This document shows positions 1 to 8,279 of a stretch of DNA of 64,000 bases, one piece after another. This DNA is from UBA4582 sp002389265 (GTDB lineage Bacteria; Pseudomonadota; Gammaproteobacteria; Pseudomonadales; Azotimanducaceae): the NCBI GenBank assembly GCA_943788825.1, contig CALSRT010000012.1, forward strand, positions 49,788 through 113,787, written 5' to 3'. How positions within the stretch are numbered: the stretch's first letter is position 1; each line of letters starts with the position of its first letter. Below the pieces are notes generated by a model. That model saw only the letters and a list, made by a program, of their open reading frames with translations, did no database searches and was not told the DNA's origin. The position numbers were made by a program, and so were the translations under genes.

Positions 1-633
1 ATTGGCGCGGCAGGAGCCCCTATCGTTGCTCGGTATCCCAACGTTTTGACCCATTGTAATGCCGGTGCCTTGGCGGTGTCGGCGCTCGGTACCGCGTTGG
101 CACCGATCTATGTAGCCGCGGCACAGGGAGTTGCGGTGCACGTGTTTGTGGACGAGACTCGGCCTTTGCTGCAGGGCGCGCGATTGACTGCCTTTGAGCT
201 CGGCAGGGCTGGTGTTCGTCGAACGCTGATTACGGATAATATGGCAGCCCACGTGATGGCGTGCGGTCAGGTTGATATGGTACTAGTTGGTGCTGATAGA
301 GTGGCTGCCAATGGCGACACCGCTAACAAGATAGGTACGCTGAACCTGGCGATTCTTTGTGCCTATTACCGAATCCCTTTTTATGTGGCGTGCCCGGCGT
401 CAACCATCGATCGACAGACGCCTTCTGGTGAACAGATTCCCATCGAGCAACGGCATGCTGATGAAGTGTTACGTTTTGGTACGCAGCTGGTTGCTGAAGC
501 AAATACGCCGGTATTCAATCCGGCCTTTGATATTACGCCAGGCGAATTGGTGACCGGCATCATTACCGATCGCGGCGTGATGCTGCCGCCCTATAAGACC
601 TCATTGGCGACAGCGTTTCCCGAGGGAGCGTGA
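1..633 (+). CDS. mtnA: S-methyl-5-thioribose-1-phosphate isomerase, 5'-truncated by the window
   Basis: Isomerises 5-methylthioribose-1-phosphate to methylthioribulose-1-phosphate in the methionine salvage pathway (cytosol). The reading frame is open from base 1, so the first part of the gene lies outside the window and 210 residues are visible. The family signature THCNAGALA, holding the catalytic cysteine, is encoded around base 46-72, and GADRVAANGDTANKIGT, holding the catalytic aspartate, is around 280-340. A TTG inside the cysteine motif (base 46) could be mistaken for a start but lies within the conserved core, so it is not one. The C-terminus (ITDRGVMLPPY) is typical and ends at a normal stop. 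The eIF2B-like Rossmann fold is implied by family membership only. Confidence 0.95.
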   Translation: MGAAGAPIVARYPNVLTHCNAGALAVSALGTALAPIYVAAAQGVAVHVFVDETRPLLQGARLTAFELGRAGVRRTLITDNMAAHVMACGQVDMVLVGADRVAANGDTANKIGTLNLAILCAYYRIPFYVACPASTIDRQTPSGEQIPIEQRHADEVLRFGTQLVAEANTPVFNPAFDITPGELVTGIITDRGVMLPPYKTSLATAFPEGA

Positions 634-690
634 CGGCGTCATCCAGTTTGACCTGGAGTTTGTTGCAGCGCGAGCGCCACAGGACGACCT

Positions 691-760
691 GGCATCGCTG
701 ACATGGCGTTGCTGACATCGGCATTGCTGACATGGCATTGCTGACATGGCGTTGCTGAAT
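691..760. repeat. 14-bp tandem repeat, about five copies
   Basis: Consecutive units of the form GGCATTGCTGACAT, with the variant GGCGTTGCTGACAT, run through this segment. One unit has an extra C in front and the last copy is degenerate. The segment is intergenic, and the unit length is not a multiple of three. Confidence 0.8.
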
Positions 761-837
761 AGCTAGCGCCGACGCCTTCGGATCCTGGAATTACTTGGGG
801 GGCGACGCCGGGTCGATATTCAGGTCGACGGGAGCCA

Positions 838-876
838 TGCCGCGATTAAATGCCGCGATTAAATGCCGCGATTAAA
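838..876. repeat. 13-bp tandem repeat, three perfect copies
   Basis: TGCCGCGATTAAA is present three times head to tail with no mismatch. It is intergenic. No function can be assigned; perfect identity suggests recent slippage. Confidence 0.85.
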
Positions 877-1151
877 GTGATATTCCATGTGCACAGTCCG
901 CTGATCTGGCGCGCGGCTGATGTGCTAGCACTGCCGGTGACGGGTCCAAAGATGGCTTCTGGGACCCTCGATAGGGCGCTAGCGGCGTGCGAAGCTGGGT
1001 GAATGACCGTCGCGATGCGAGGCATAAATTCTCAACCCTAGGGCCGTCAGACGTTAATGATGGAAGTAAAGTGGAATAAAGTGCATAACCCTTGTTCTTA
1101 ACGACCGATCCACTCCACAATAACGAGCTTCATTATGCGCCGAGTGAATCG

Positions 1152-2060
1152 ATGAGTGAAAATAAGACCGAGAAGGTATCTGAATCCACAGCAGCAAAAA
1201 GCATCGCTGAAAACAAACCTGTTCTGATTGCGCTCGTAATCGTTGGCTTGTTGATCATCGGTTTTGTGGCATACCTGGTGAGCACGCCGGAGTCGGACTC
1301 CGTAGTGGTAAGTCAAGCAGTCGTGGCTAAGAAAGCTGCGCCGGCATCACCGGAGTCTGAGCTCGCGATGGAAAGTGTGTCCGATGTCACTGCTGAGCCC
1401 ATTGACTCCCTCGATCCCTTTGAGCCTATTGAGCCCGCTGAGCCAGCGCAGCCAACCTTTGTGTTGCCGAGACTGGACGACAGCGATGAGTTGATCCGCG
1501 ACGGCGTGCTAAGTTTGACACGTGAAGAAGCGATTAATACCTGGCTAAGCGCCGCAGAATTGGTGCGTAAGTTCGTTGTGCTGGTGGATAATGCCGCCAA
1601 TGGCAATGTGGCGAAAGACTCGGTGGCAGTTCTGAAGCCCCAAGGGGCCTTTCTTGTGAAGCCGTTAAATGACACGGTGTATATCATGGATGAGGCTGGT
1701 TACACACGATATGACGAAATGACCCGTATTTTTGCTTCGCTGGACTCCCGGCGTGCCGCGGAGTTTTACAGCTTGCTGAAACCCTTGTTTGCGGCAGCCT
1801 ACGCTGAATTAGGTTATGCCGATAAGCAGTTTGAAACGGTAGTTTTCCAGGCGGTTGGCCGAGTCCTGGAGACGCCCGTGCTCGAGGGACCGGTGCGGTT
1901 GGTCAGGCCCGTGGTGATGTATCGTTTCGAAGATCCTCAGCTCGAGTCGCTCAGCCCCATACAGAAGCAGCTAGTGAGAATGGGACCGCAAAATTCTCGA
2001 GTCATACAGGCTAAAATTGGCGAGATGGCCCGAGAACTACGTCGTGTGATCGGTGGTTGA
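1152..2060 (+). CDS. DUF3014 family membrane-anchored protein
   Basis: Function unknown. The 302-residue product has a short cytoplasmic N-terminus, one membrane segment near residues 25-45 (ALVIVGLLIIGFVAYLV), an acidic Pro/Glu-rich linker around residues 55-110, and then a soluble, presumably periplasmic domain. That domain carries features I associate with DUF3014: LPRLDDSDELIRDGV, a WLS..ELVRKFVVLVDN helix, ELGY, YRFEDPQLESLSP and QLVRMGPQN. The ATG at 1152 is chosen over a TTG 60 bases upstream because MSENKTEK gives a normal cytoplasmic tail before the membrane helix. It stands alone, with no obvious operon partner. Confidence 0.8.
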   Translation: MSENKTEKVSESTAAKSIAENKPVLIALVIVGLLIIGFVAYLVSTPESDSVVVSQAVVAKKAAPASPESELAMESVSDVTAEPIDSLDPFEPIEPAEPAQPTFVLPRLDDSDELIRDGVLSLTREEAINTWLSAAELVRKFVVLVDNAANGNVAKDSVAVLKPQGAFLVKPLNDTVYIMDEAGYTRYDEMTRIFASLDSRRAAEFYSLLKPLFAAAYAELGYADKQFETVVFQAVGRVLETPVLEGPVRLVRPVVMYRFEDPQLESLSPIQKQLVRMGPQNSRVIQAKIGEMARELRRVIGG

Positions 2061-2483
2061 CCCTAGGGAGCAGCCCAATGACCAGCGCTGATGTGCCGCT
2101 AAGTGGCCGTCGTTGGTAAGGCGGCGCTGCAGGTAGGGCTGCAAGTAGTGCAGAATGTCGGCCTTCGGGTCGAGCGCAAACTTATATAGCGTGTCGATTC
2201 GTACCAGGGCCGGTAGGCTCAGCGTATTGCCATTGCCTCGTTTGAGTTGGATAACCATAGTTTTCTGGTTCAACACGACCGGTGCTGAACTATCGCATTC
2301 AGCGCTGTCTAGCCCATAGGTCTGGGCGTTAGTATTGATGCTGAACTGCAAGGGTAAATTCCCATGCCCAAAGGTTTGAGGGATGAGTGGACTCAAAGCT
2401 TGCGGTCGATACCCGTCTGACACATTCCTAACAGCGCTGCAGCGCGGTGCCATTAGCGACCCATTCTCTGCTTCGATTGCCAA
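2037..2483 (-). CDS. Hypothetical protein, possibly a 3' gene remnant
   Basis: A 148-codon frame, convergent with the DUF3014 gene and overlapping its last 24 bases. I do not recognise the family. From about residue 40 onward the composition looks like a real protein, with alternating hydrophobic strands (LPLQFSINTNAQTYGL, LPALVRIDTLYKFALDP) and a helical end (ILHYLQPYLQRRLTND). The first 35 residues look less protein-like. It could be a small gene, or the surviving 3' part of a longer gene whose 5' end was replaced by the region in front of the Sel1 gene. A chance frame is not excluded. Confidence 0.35.
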   Translation of the reverse strand: MAIEAENGSLMAPRCSAVRNVSDGYRPQALSPLIPQTFGHGNLPLQFSINTNAQTYGLDSAECDSSAPVVLNQKTMVIQLKRGNGNTLSLPALVRIDTLYKFALDPKADILHYLQPYLQRRLTNDGHLAAHQRWSLGCSLGSTTDHTT

Positions 2484-2593
2484 GGGAGCTTATGCCCATG
2501 GCAGCTAGATTTTTGCTGTTCAAACGTATATTAAGAGGGACAAATGCTATACTTCCTCTCATATCGCTGTTACCAGTGCGGATTTGTAAGTAT

Positions 2594-3748
2594 ATGATAT
2601 ATAGGCAATTTAAGACGTTAGCGCGAGTACTTGGTAAAACACTTTGGTTGCTCTGGCTACCGTTCGCTGTCTCTGCATCAGAGTTCGATGAGGCGCAACT
2701 GGCGGCCAGTGAAGGTCGATATCGAGATGTCATTACTTTGTTAACGGGCGCGCTGTCAGCTGAAGATGTCTCTGAGTTGCAACTTGTTGTAGCTTATTCG
2801 AATCGAGGTATCGCCTACAGCTTGCTGAATGCTTTTGGACTTGCAAAGCAGGATCTTAACGCGGCGCTGGCACTCGATCCGGCACATAGCCTAACCCTAA
2901 ATCAGTTAGGTAATCTGGCCGCCAACGTTGATCATGACTATGAGCTGGCGGTTAAATTCTTCGAAACCGCGACCGCTGCCAATTTTGGTCCGAGTCAGTT
3001 CGGACTTGCGCGGTTGTATCATTTGGGTCTGGGTGTTGAGCGAGACGACGAGCAAGCTTTGGCGCTCTATCGACTAGCAGCAGAAAACCAATATGTACTG
3101 GCTTATGTGCCGCTCGGGCAGTTATACCTTGGAAGGACGGGTGGCCCACAAGCGGGTGGCCCACAAGCGGGTGGCCCACAAGCGGGTGGCCCACAAGACG
3201 ATTCAATAGCAGTGCAATGGTTTATCGAGGCGATCAAAGCGGGTGTCGTCGAGGGCCACTATCATCTGGCTGTCGCTCTTGAACAAGGTGTGGGCGTTGC
3301 CCGCGACGTTGCTAATGCCGTCAGCCAGTATCGGCAAGCGGCGATGCAAGGACATGCACCCGCCCAAAATGCACTGGGCTATGCTTATAGTCGGGGGGTC
3401 GGCGTGCTTCAGGACTATCAGCTAGCGGCACAGTGGTATCGTTTAGCGGCTGACCAGGGCGATCGCAGCGCGATGACTCGACTGGCTTTGCTACTGGCTG
3501 GTTGTCCGCGGACAACCGTTTGTAACGGCGAACTGGCTGTGACTTTGGCAACGGAAGTTCTGGCTACCGAGTCGAGTGCCAGTACGCAAAACTCCCTGGC
3601 AGCTGGTCTGGCTCGTCTAGGCAAATTTGATGAAGCCATTGCGGTGATGCGTCAGGCGATCCTTGATCTGCCGATCGGGAGTACTGATGAGCTGGCATAT
3701 CGCAATCGACTAGCACTTTATCAAAGTGGTGAAGTCTATCAATTCTGA
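2594..3748 (+). CDS. Secreted or periplasmic Sel1/TPR-repeat protein
   Basis: 384 residues. The N-terminus reads MIYRQFKTLARVLGKTLWLL...AVSASEF, a basic segment followed by a hydrophobic core and an Ala-x-Ala-like site, so a Sec signal peptide is likely. This is why the ATG at 2594 is preferred to the earlier in-frame ATG at 2447. TPR-like helices fill residues 35-130. Several Sel1 units follow (LARLYHLGLGVERDDEQALALYRLAAE, LAVALEQGVGVARDVANAVSQYRQAA, GYAYSRGVGVLQDYQLAAQWYRLAAD). A GGPQA minisatellite separates two of them. Sel1 repeats mediate protein-protein contacts; the partner is not evident. The next gene starts 24 bases downstream, so co-transcription with the VWA gene is possible. Confidence 0.75.
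   Translation: MIYRQFKTLARVLGKTLWLLWLPFAVSASEFDEAQLAASEGRYRDVITLLTGALSAEDVSELQLVVAYSNRGIAYSLLNAFGLAKQDLNAALALDPAHSLTLNQLGNLAANVDHDYELAVKFFETATAANFGPSQFGLARLYHLGLGVERDDEQALALYRLAAENQYVLAYVPLGQLYLGRTGGPQAGGPQAGGPQAGGPQDDSIAVQWFIEAIKAGVVEGHYHLAVALEQGVGVARDVANAVSQYRQAAMQGHAPAQNALGYAYSRGVGVLQDYQLAAQWYRLAADQGDRSAMTRLALLLAGCPRTTVCNGELAVTLATEVLATESSASTQNSLAAGLARLGKFDEAIAVMRQAILDLPIGSTDELAYRNRLALYQSGEVYQF
3139..3198 (+). repeat. 15-bp coding minisatellite, four copies
   Basis: GGGTGGCCCACAAGC is repeated four times (last copy ends in A), encoding GGPQA units inside the Sel1-repeat protein. The unit keeps frame, so copy-number change would lengthen or shorten a linker between two Sel1 units without breaking the gene. 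Confidence 0.9.
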
Positions 3749-3772
3749 CAATTACTTTATGGCGACTCAGCC

Positions 3773-4525
3773 GTGTTGATCGAATTTCTGGGCCATCTAC
3801 GCAAACACCGTGTACCTGTTTCAATTCGTGAATGGCTTGACCTGCTTGCCGCGCTTCGAGCCGGCTTGGTGTTTGCTAAAATCGACGAGTTCTATTTCTT
3901 AAGCCGTCTCTGTTTGGTGAAAGATGAAAAATACTTTGATCGATTCGATCAAGCATTTGCTGCTTACTTCGATCAGATGGACGACTGGCAATCTGCGCTT
4001 GCTGAGTCGCCGGTACAAGCCTTGATGGCCACTGCCTTGTCAGATTTATTTGACCCTCAGATTCATCAACAATGGCGTGAATTGCTGGACGATTATCAAG
4101 CTCGGGTTGCGCAACAGCGTCTTGAGGAGATTCGTCTGCAGATTGCGAGCCAGAACGGAGATAGCGATCCAGGAAAAGTTCAAGCAGAGGCGGTTATCGT
4201 TTCTGATGCAAGGGAGCATGAGGATCCTGAATCAGGTCATGCCGCGGCTGAAAGTCCGGGCGAAGGAGAAGTAGAGGGAGAAGGAGAAGGAGAGGGAGAG
4301 GGAGAGGGAGAGGGAGAGGGAGAGGGAGAGGGAGAGGGAGAGGGAGAGAGGAGAAGGAGAGGAGAGGAGAAGGAGAAGGAGAAGGAGAAGGAGAAGGAGA
4401 AGGAGAAGGAGAAGGCGGTGATCATGGTGAAGGTGCGGATGGCGAATCAGGCCTTGGTAGTGGTGAGCACCCAGGCCAGGGCGTTCGGGACACCACCGAC
4501 GTGCCGGCTCAGCAGTCGGCACTGA
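3773..4525 (+). CDS. VWA (CoxE-like) protein, N-terminal part before a frameshift
   Basis: N-terminal half of a CoxE-like protein with a von Willebrand A domain; in this family I expect one chain of roughly 400-480 residues. The start is GTG (MLIEFLGHLRKHRVPVSIREWLDL), followed by the conserved block FAKIDEFYFLSRLCLVKDEKYFDRFDQAF. From about residue 160 the protein becomes an acidic Gly-Glu linker encoded by the purine microsatellite. Within that tract the frame is lost: the linker turns into ERRRRGEEKEKEK and then unrelated sequence up to a stop at 4525. The correct frame resumes as EGGDHGEGADGE at 4411 in the +1 phase and continues as the entry at 4501. Net change is one missing or two extra bases. 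Either the gene is broken, or it is phase-variable, or the tract is misassembled. Confidence 0.75.
   Translation: MLIEFLGHLRKHRVPVSIREWLDLLAALRAGLVFAKIDEFYFLSRLCLVKDEKYFDRFDQAFAAYFDQMDDWQSALAESPVQALMATALSDLFDPQIHQQWRELLDDYQARVAQQRLEEIRLQIASQNGDSDPGKVQAEAVIVSDAREHEDPESGHAAAESPGEGEVEGEGEGEGEGEGEGEGEGEGEGEGERRRRGEEKEKEKEKEKEKEKEKAVIMVKVRMANQALVVVSTQARAFGTPPTCRLSSRH
4273..4415 (+). repeat. 143-base uninterrupted purine tract (GAGGGA / GAAGGA repeats)
   Basis: The plus strand contains only A and G from 4273 to 4415. It is made mostly of hexamers GAGGGA and then GAAGGA, with an irregular centre (about 4346-4376) containing 5-base GAGGA units. Hexamer changes keep frame, but 5-base units do not. 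The reading frame of the VWA gene switches inside this centre. Mirror-symmetric purine tracts of this kind can form triplex (H-) DNA. Confidence 0.9.
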
Positions 4526-5214
4526 AGGTTTGGCAACTCAGGCAGTATGAGGATTATGATCCCGACGTCGAGCTGGGTACCCGTAATATGCAGATGGCGC
4601 TTCGACGCTTGAGAAAGTTTGCCAGGACCGCTGTCGATCTTGAGTTGGATCTCAACGACACCATCCGCTCGACCGCGAACAATGGGGGCTTTCTGCAAAT
4701 CAAGGAGGTGCCAGAGCGCCGCAACGCGGTCAAAGTATTGCTGTTGCTCGACGTCGGCGGTTCCATGGATGAGTATATTGAACGCTGCGCACAACTGTTT
4801 TCTGCTGCGCGGTCTGAATTCAAGTATCTCGAATATTATTATTTCCACAATTTTATCTACGAGTCACTGTGGACTACGAACAGCCGTCGCCAGGAACAGC
4901 GTGTTAATACGCTGGACCTACTGCGAAAGTATGGCTCGGACTACAAGATCATTATTGTTAGCGATGCCAGTATGGCTCGTGAGGAAATTACGCAGAAGGG
5001 CGGTAGCGTTGAACATTTCAATGCTGAGCCCGGCGAGGTCTGGCTTGACCGGCTACAGCAGCATTTTAGGAAATTAGTCTGGCTGAATCCGGTTAATCCG
5101 ATTAAGTGGCAGGACAGCTACAGTATCACTATGATTCAGCGGTTGATGCAGGCGCAGATGCATCACCTCAGCGTCACTGGCATTGAGCAAGGCATGAAGG
5201 CTTTGATTCGGTGA
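4501..5214 (+). CDS. VWA (CoxE-like) protein, C-terminal part containing the VWA domain
   Basis: Continuation of the gene that begins at 3773, in a different frame. The GTG at 4501 is only a nominal start; the conserved frame is open back into the purine tract (readable from about 4375). Visible family blocks: ALKVWQLRQYEDYD, VELGTRNMQMALRRLRKFAR, VPERRNAVKVLLLLDVGGSMDEY (a MIDAS-like motif with D-x-G-G-S in place of the classical D-x-S-x-S), SEFKYLEYYYFHNFIYE, DYKIIIVSDASMAREEI and VWLNPVNPIKWQDSYSI. The function of this subfamily is not established to my knowledge; MoxR/VWA pairs act as chaperones, but no MoxR ATPase is adjacent here (one lies at 40208). Confidence 0.75.
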   Translation: MPAQQSALKVWQLRQYEDYDPDVELGTRNMQMALRRLRKFARTAVDLELDLNDTIRSTANNGGFLQIKEVPERRNAVKVLLLLDVGGSMDEYIERCAQLFSAARSEFKYLEYYYFHNFIYESLWTTNSRRQEQRVNTLDLLRKYGSDYKIIIVSDASMAREEITQKGGSVEHFNAEPGEVWLDRLQQHFRKLVWLNPVNPIKWQDSYSITMIQRLMQAQMHHLSVTGIEQGMKALIR

Positions 5215-5283
5215 GCTACTGCAGTATTTGATTGACTTTAGGGTGAGTGGTCGCGAAAGAAGTGTGTGCCCGGTTTGCGGAAG

Positions 5284-6255
5284 CTAGGTTGTAAATACCT
5301 GTCGACATGGCGCCTGACGCAGGAAGCCCTCAATATTTTCACAGACTTGAATCAGTAGACGCTGCCGTGACTCTAGAGCCGCCCAAGCGATATGGGGCGT
5401 GATGATCAGATTGGCCAGTGGTGCTGATAGGAGTGGTTCGTCTTTCCCAGGAGGTTCAGTCGGCAACACATCAATGCCGGCACCAGCAATTTGGCCGCTA
5501 TTCAGCGCCGCCAATAGCGCGGTTGAGTCAACCAGACCGCCTCGAGCAGTATTGATCAAGAGTGCGCTTGGCTTCATTAGCCGCAAAGTCTCTTGATTTA
5601 TCAGATGTTCTGTTTCAGGTACCAAAGGACAGTGCAGGCTCAGAATATCAACTTCGGGGAGGAGCTGCTCGAGGGCTAAACGAGGGTAGCCAAGTTCAAC
5701 GTCTGAGTCCTGGTATCCAGGCCGCTGCGCCACCTTGATCAGCATGCCGAAGCTCTCAGCGACGCGAGCGACTTGGCTTCCCAGTTCGCCGAAGCCAACG
5801 ATACCCAGAGTTTTGCCGCTGAGTTCCATTATTGGGTGGTCTAACAGGCAAAAGGTATTGCTCTGCTGCCACTTGCCCACTTGGACATCACGTTGATAGA
5901 GATTGAGGCGAGTAGCTAACGCCAGGATCAGTGTCAGCGTATGCTGAACCACAGATGGCGTGGCATAACCGACTGCATTGCTGACAACAATGTTCTGTCG
6001 TTGGGCTGCTTGCAGATCGATGTTATTAGTGCCAGTCGCCATCACGCTAATAAATTTCAAATTAGCTGCGTTCTGCATATTAGCTGCTGACAGATTAACT
6101 TTGTTTGTCAGTACGATATTGGCGTCGTGAATGCGTTCATCCACCAAGGCTGCCGGCGTATCATTGTACACTTGCCAGCTAAGTGCTGAGTTCAGCAATG
6201 GACTTAAGTCGAGATCCTGGCCGAGACTGGCCGCATCGAGAATGACGCCGTGCAT
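5284..6255 (-). CDS. D-2-hydroxyacid dehydrogenase (glycerate/hydroxypyruvate type)
   Basis: NAD(P)-dependent oxidoreductase of the D-isomer 2-hydroxyacid dehydrogenase family, 323 residues, the usual length. The Rossmann glycine motif GIVGFGELG lies near residues 149-157. The catalytic triad is visible as Arg in NTARGGLVD, Glu in DVLPTEPP and His in ITPHIAWA. The VMATGTNNID and NAVGYATPSVVQHTL blocks resemble glycerate dehydrogenase/hydroxypyruvate reductase (HprA-like), so the substrate is probably hydroxypyruvate or glyoxylate, but this is inference. It is transcribed leftward and ends 69 bases from the convergent VWA gene. Confidence 0.85.
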   Translation of the reverse strand: MHGVILDAASLGQDLDLSPLLNSALSWQVYNDTPAALVDERIHDANIVLTNKVNLSAANMQNAANLKFISVMATGTNNIDLQAAQRQNIVVSNAVGYATPSVVQHTLTLILALATRLNLYQRDVQVGKWQQSNTFCLLDHPIMELSGKTLGIVGFGELGSQVARVAESFGMLIKVAQRPGYQDSDVELGYPRLALEQLLPEVDILSLHCPLVPETEHLINQETLRLMKPSALLINTARGGLVDSTALLAALNSGQIAGAGIDVLPTEPPGKDEPLLSAPLANLIITPHIAWAALESRQRLLIQVCENIEGFLRQAPCRQVFTT

Positions 6256-6398
6256 GGAATGTGCTCACTGGTGGTTAGGCATATGGTAGCACTCCCTGAG
6301 AAGGGACAAAAACACTGTTGGCGGAGACAAGGCCGTTGGCTGGATTTGGTGCGGCGGGGTTATGCGAGGCCGGTGGCCCCGCATAGATTCGCGAGGCC

Positions 6399-6920
6399 CT
6401 ATGCTAGATCGGGAAAGCTCTTGATCAACGCGTCATTCCAGGCGCTAACGCGGTCTTTTTGCGCTTCCAGCAACTCAGCGCTGTCACCAGTGATCGTGAG
6501 CTTGATGATCTTGTCGCCCTGCGCGACGGCATTGACGATAGCCTGATCTTCACTGGACGCGACTTCACCAAAAACGGTGTGAGCATCGTTCAGGTGAGGT
6601 GTCGCTACATGGGTGATGAAGAATTGACTGCCGTTGGTCCGTGGACCCGCATTCGCCATTGAGAGTTTGCCGGGCTTGTCGTGGCGTAGTGAGGCGACAA
6701 ACTCATCTTCAAACTGGTAGCCTGGGCCGCCGGTTCCTGAGCCTAAGGGACATCCGCCCTGGATCATGAAGTTGGCGATAACGCGGTGAAAATTCAAACC
6801 GTCGTAGTAGCCGTGCTGGGCGAGATTGACAAAGTTAGCCACCGTGATGGGTGCTTCGTCAGCAAAAAAGTTGATATTGATTGTTCCTTTGGTCGTTTCC
6901 ATCTGTGCTGAAATATTCAA
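6399..6920 (-). CDS. ppiB: Cyclophilin-type peptidyl-prolyl cis-trans isomerase
   Basis: Catalyses proline isomerisation during protein folding. The 173-residue product lacks a signal peptide, so it is the cytosolic PpiB type. The active-site signatures are FHRVIANFMIQGG (catalytic Arg), GSQFFIT and the HTVFGEV block. The chosen start is a TTG at 6920 because an AGGA sequence sits 8 bases upstream; the in-frame ATG 18 bases inside (METTKGTI) has no recognisable ribosome-binding site but remains possible. It lies between gltA and the hydroxyacid dehydrogenase, all transcribed leftward. Confidence 0.92.
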   Translation of the reverse strand: MNISAQMETTKGTININFFADEAPITVANFVNLAQHGYYDGLNFHRVIANFMIQGGCPLGSGTGGPGYQFEDEFVASLRHDKPGKLSMANAGPRTNGSQFFITHVATPHLNDAHTVFGEVASSEDQAIVNAVAQGDKIIKLTITGDSAELLEAQKDRVSAWNDALIKSFPDLA

Positions 6921-6998
6921 ATGATCAATCCTGTTTGTTAAGTGTTTAGTGTTTAAGTGAAGTTGACAAGAACCCGAGGCGCCTCGCGGCCCTGAGTG

Positions 6999-8279
6999 CT
7001 AGCGATCGTCAAGGGCAATGAAGTCCCGCTGATGTTCGCCTAAGTACAGTTGACGCGGCCGGGCAATTTTGTACGGCGCGCTAAGCATCTCATCCCAGTG
7101 AGTCACCCAGCCTGGCATACGACCGAGGGTAAATATTACGGTGAAGAGCTCTGTTGGGATGCCGACGGCTTTCAGGGTGATGCCCGAATAGAAATCGATA
7201 TTCGGGTAGAGCTTACGGGAGATGAAGTAGTCGTCTTCTCGAGCAATCTTCTCGAGTGCTTTGGCTATCTTCAGCAGAGGGTCGTTCTCAACGCCTCGCT
7301 CGGCCAGTACGGCTGCACAATAGGACTCCATGACCTTGGCGCGGGGATCGAAATTTTTATAAACCCGGTGGCCAAATCCCATCAGCTTAAAGGGGTCGTC
7401 TTTGTTCTTGGCTTTCTCCACATATTCGGCGACTCGCGATTCGTCGCCAATCTCCATGAGCATGTCCAGAACGGCTTCGTTCGCACCCCCGTGCGCAGGT
7501 CCCCAGAGCGCTGACACGCCGGCGGAGATGGCGGCATACGGATTACAGTCAGTGGACCCTGCCATTCGCACTGTTGATGTTGAGGCATTTTGCTCGTGAT
7601 CAGCGTGCAAAATGAATATTTTATCCATCGCTTCGGCAATAACCGGGCTGATCGTCGAAGGTTTACCCGTCTCACCAAAGCACATATTGAGAAAATTTTC
7701 GGCATAACCGAGGCTCGAATCCGGCTCAACGAAGGTTTCACCTCGACCGTGTTTGTAGGCCATGGCAGCAATCGTGGGGATCATCGCAATCAACCGTTGG
7801 GCCGTGGTCTTACGATTTTCGGCGTCGGTAATATCCGTCGTTTCATGGTACAGAGAGGCCAGGCCAGAGATGGCAGCGCCAACCATCGACATGGGGTGAG
7901 CGCCACGGGCAAAGCCGTTGAAAATTTGTTGGAATTGCTTATCCACATGCTGCTTATCTTTGAGGCTGGCGTCGAACTCAGCCAGTTGGGCTGAACTCGG
8001 GAGCTCGCCGTTTAGCAGCAAATAACAGACTTCCAGATGGCTTGCCTGGCTGGCCAATTGCTCTATCGCGTAGCCCCGGTATAGGAGTATGCCGGCGTCC
8101 CCATCAATATAAGTGATCTTTGAATCACAGCTGGCAGTGGATAAAAAGCCGGGATCATAGGTAAAAATACCTTCGGCGATCAGGCCCCTGACATCGACAA
8201 CATTATTGCCCTCGGAAGCTTCGAGAACATTTAAATCGATGGATTTGCCATCAATCGTAATTTCAACTTTTTGTACCAT
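6999..8279 (-). CDS. gltA: Citrate synthase
   Basis: Condenses oxaloacetate and acetyl-CoA to citrate, the entry step of the TCA cycle. The 426-residue product matches the long, hexameric type-II enzyme of Gram-negative bacteria, with its N-terminal beta domain (ITYIDGDAGILLYRGY). Catalytic residues are visible as His in LHADHEQNAS, His in WGPAHGGANE and Asp in YPNIDFYSG. The C-terminus ARPRQLYLGE is typical. It is divergent from sdhCDAB, the classical gammaproteobacterial arrangement, so both could be controlled from the shared intergenic region. Confidence 0.98.
   Translation of the reverse strand: MVQKVEITIDGKSIDLNVLEASEGNNVVDVRGLIAEGIFTYDPGFLSTASCDSKITYIDGDAGILLYRGYAIEQLASQASHLEVCYLLLNGELPSSAQLAEFDASLKDKQHVDKQFQQIFNGFARGAHPMSMVGAAISGLASLYHETTDITDAENRKTTAQRLIAMIPTIAAMAYKHGRGETFVEPDSSLGYAENFLNMCFGETGKPSTISPVIAEAMDKIFILHADHEQNASTSTVRMAGSTDCNPYAAISAGVSALWGPAHGGANEAVLDMLMEIGDESRVAEYVEKAKNKDDPFKLMGFGHRVYKNFDPRAKVMESYCAAVLAERGVENDPLLKIAKALEKIAREDDYFISRKLYPNIDFYSGITLKAVGIPTELFTVIFTLGRMPGWVTHWDEMLSAPYKIARPRQLYLGEHQRDFIALDDR

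Larger units (their letters stand above)
634..1151. other. Non-coding stretch with short tandem repeats
   Basis: About 520 bases between mtnA and the DUF3014 gene. I find no convincing protein gene in it; the one reading frame over it on the minus strand (872-1120) has low-complexity, unfamilial content. It holds two short tandem repeats listed separately. The promoter of the downstream gene should lie in the A/T-rich part around 1020-1140. Confidence 0.5.

Noticed and set aside
872..1120. 82-codon minus-strand frame upstream of the DUF3014 gene
   Set aside because: No family resemblance and composition like random GC-rich sequence; the region carries tandem repeats.
4232..4522. Leu/Ser-rich minus-strand frames opposite the purine tract
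   Set aside because: They are direct translations of the pyrimidine strand of a microsatellite and have no protein-like pattern outside it.
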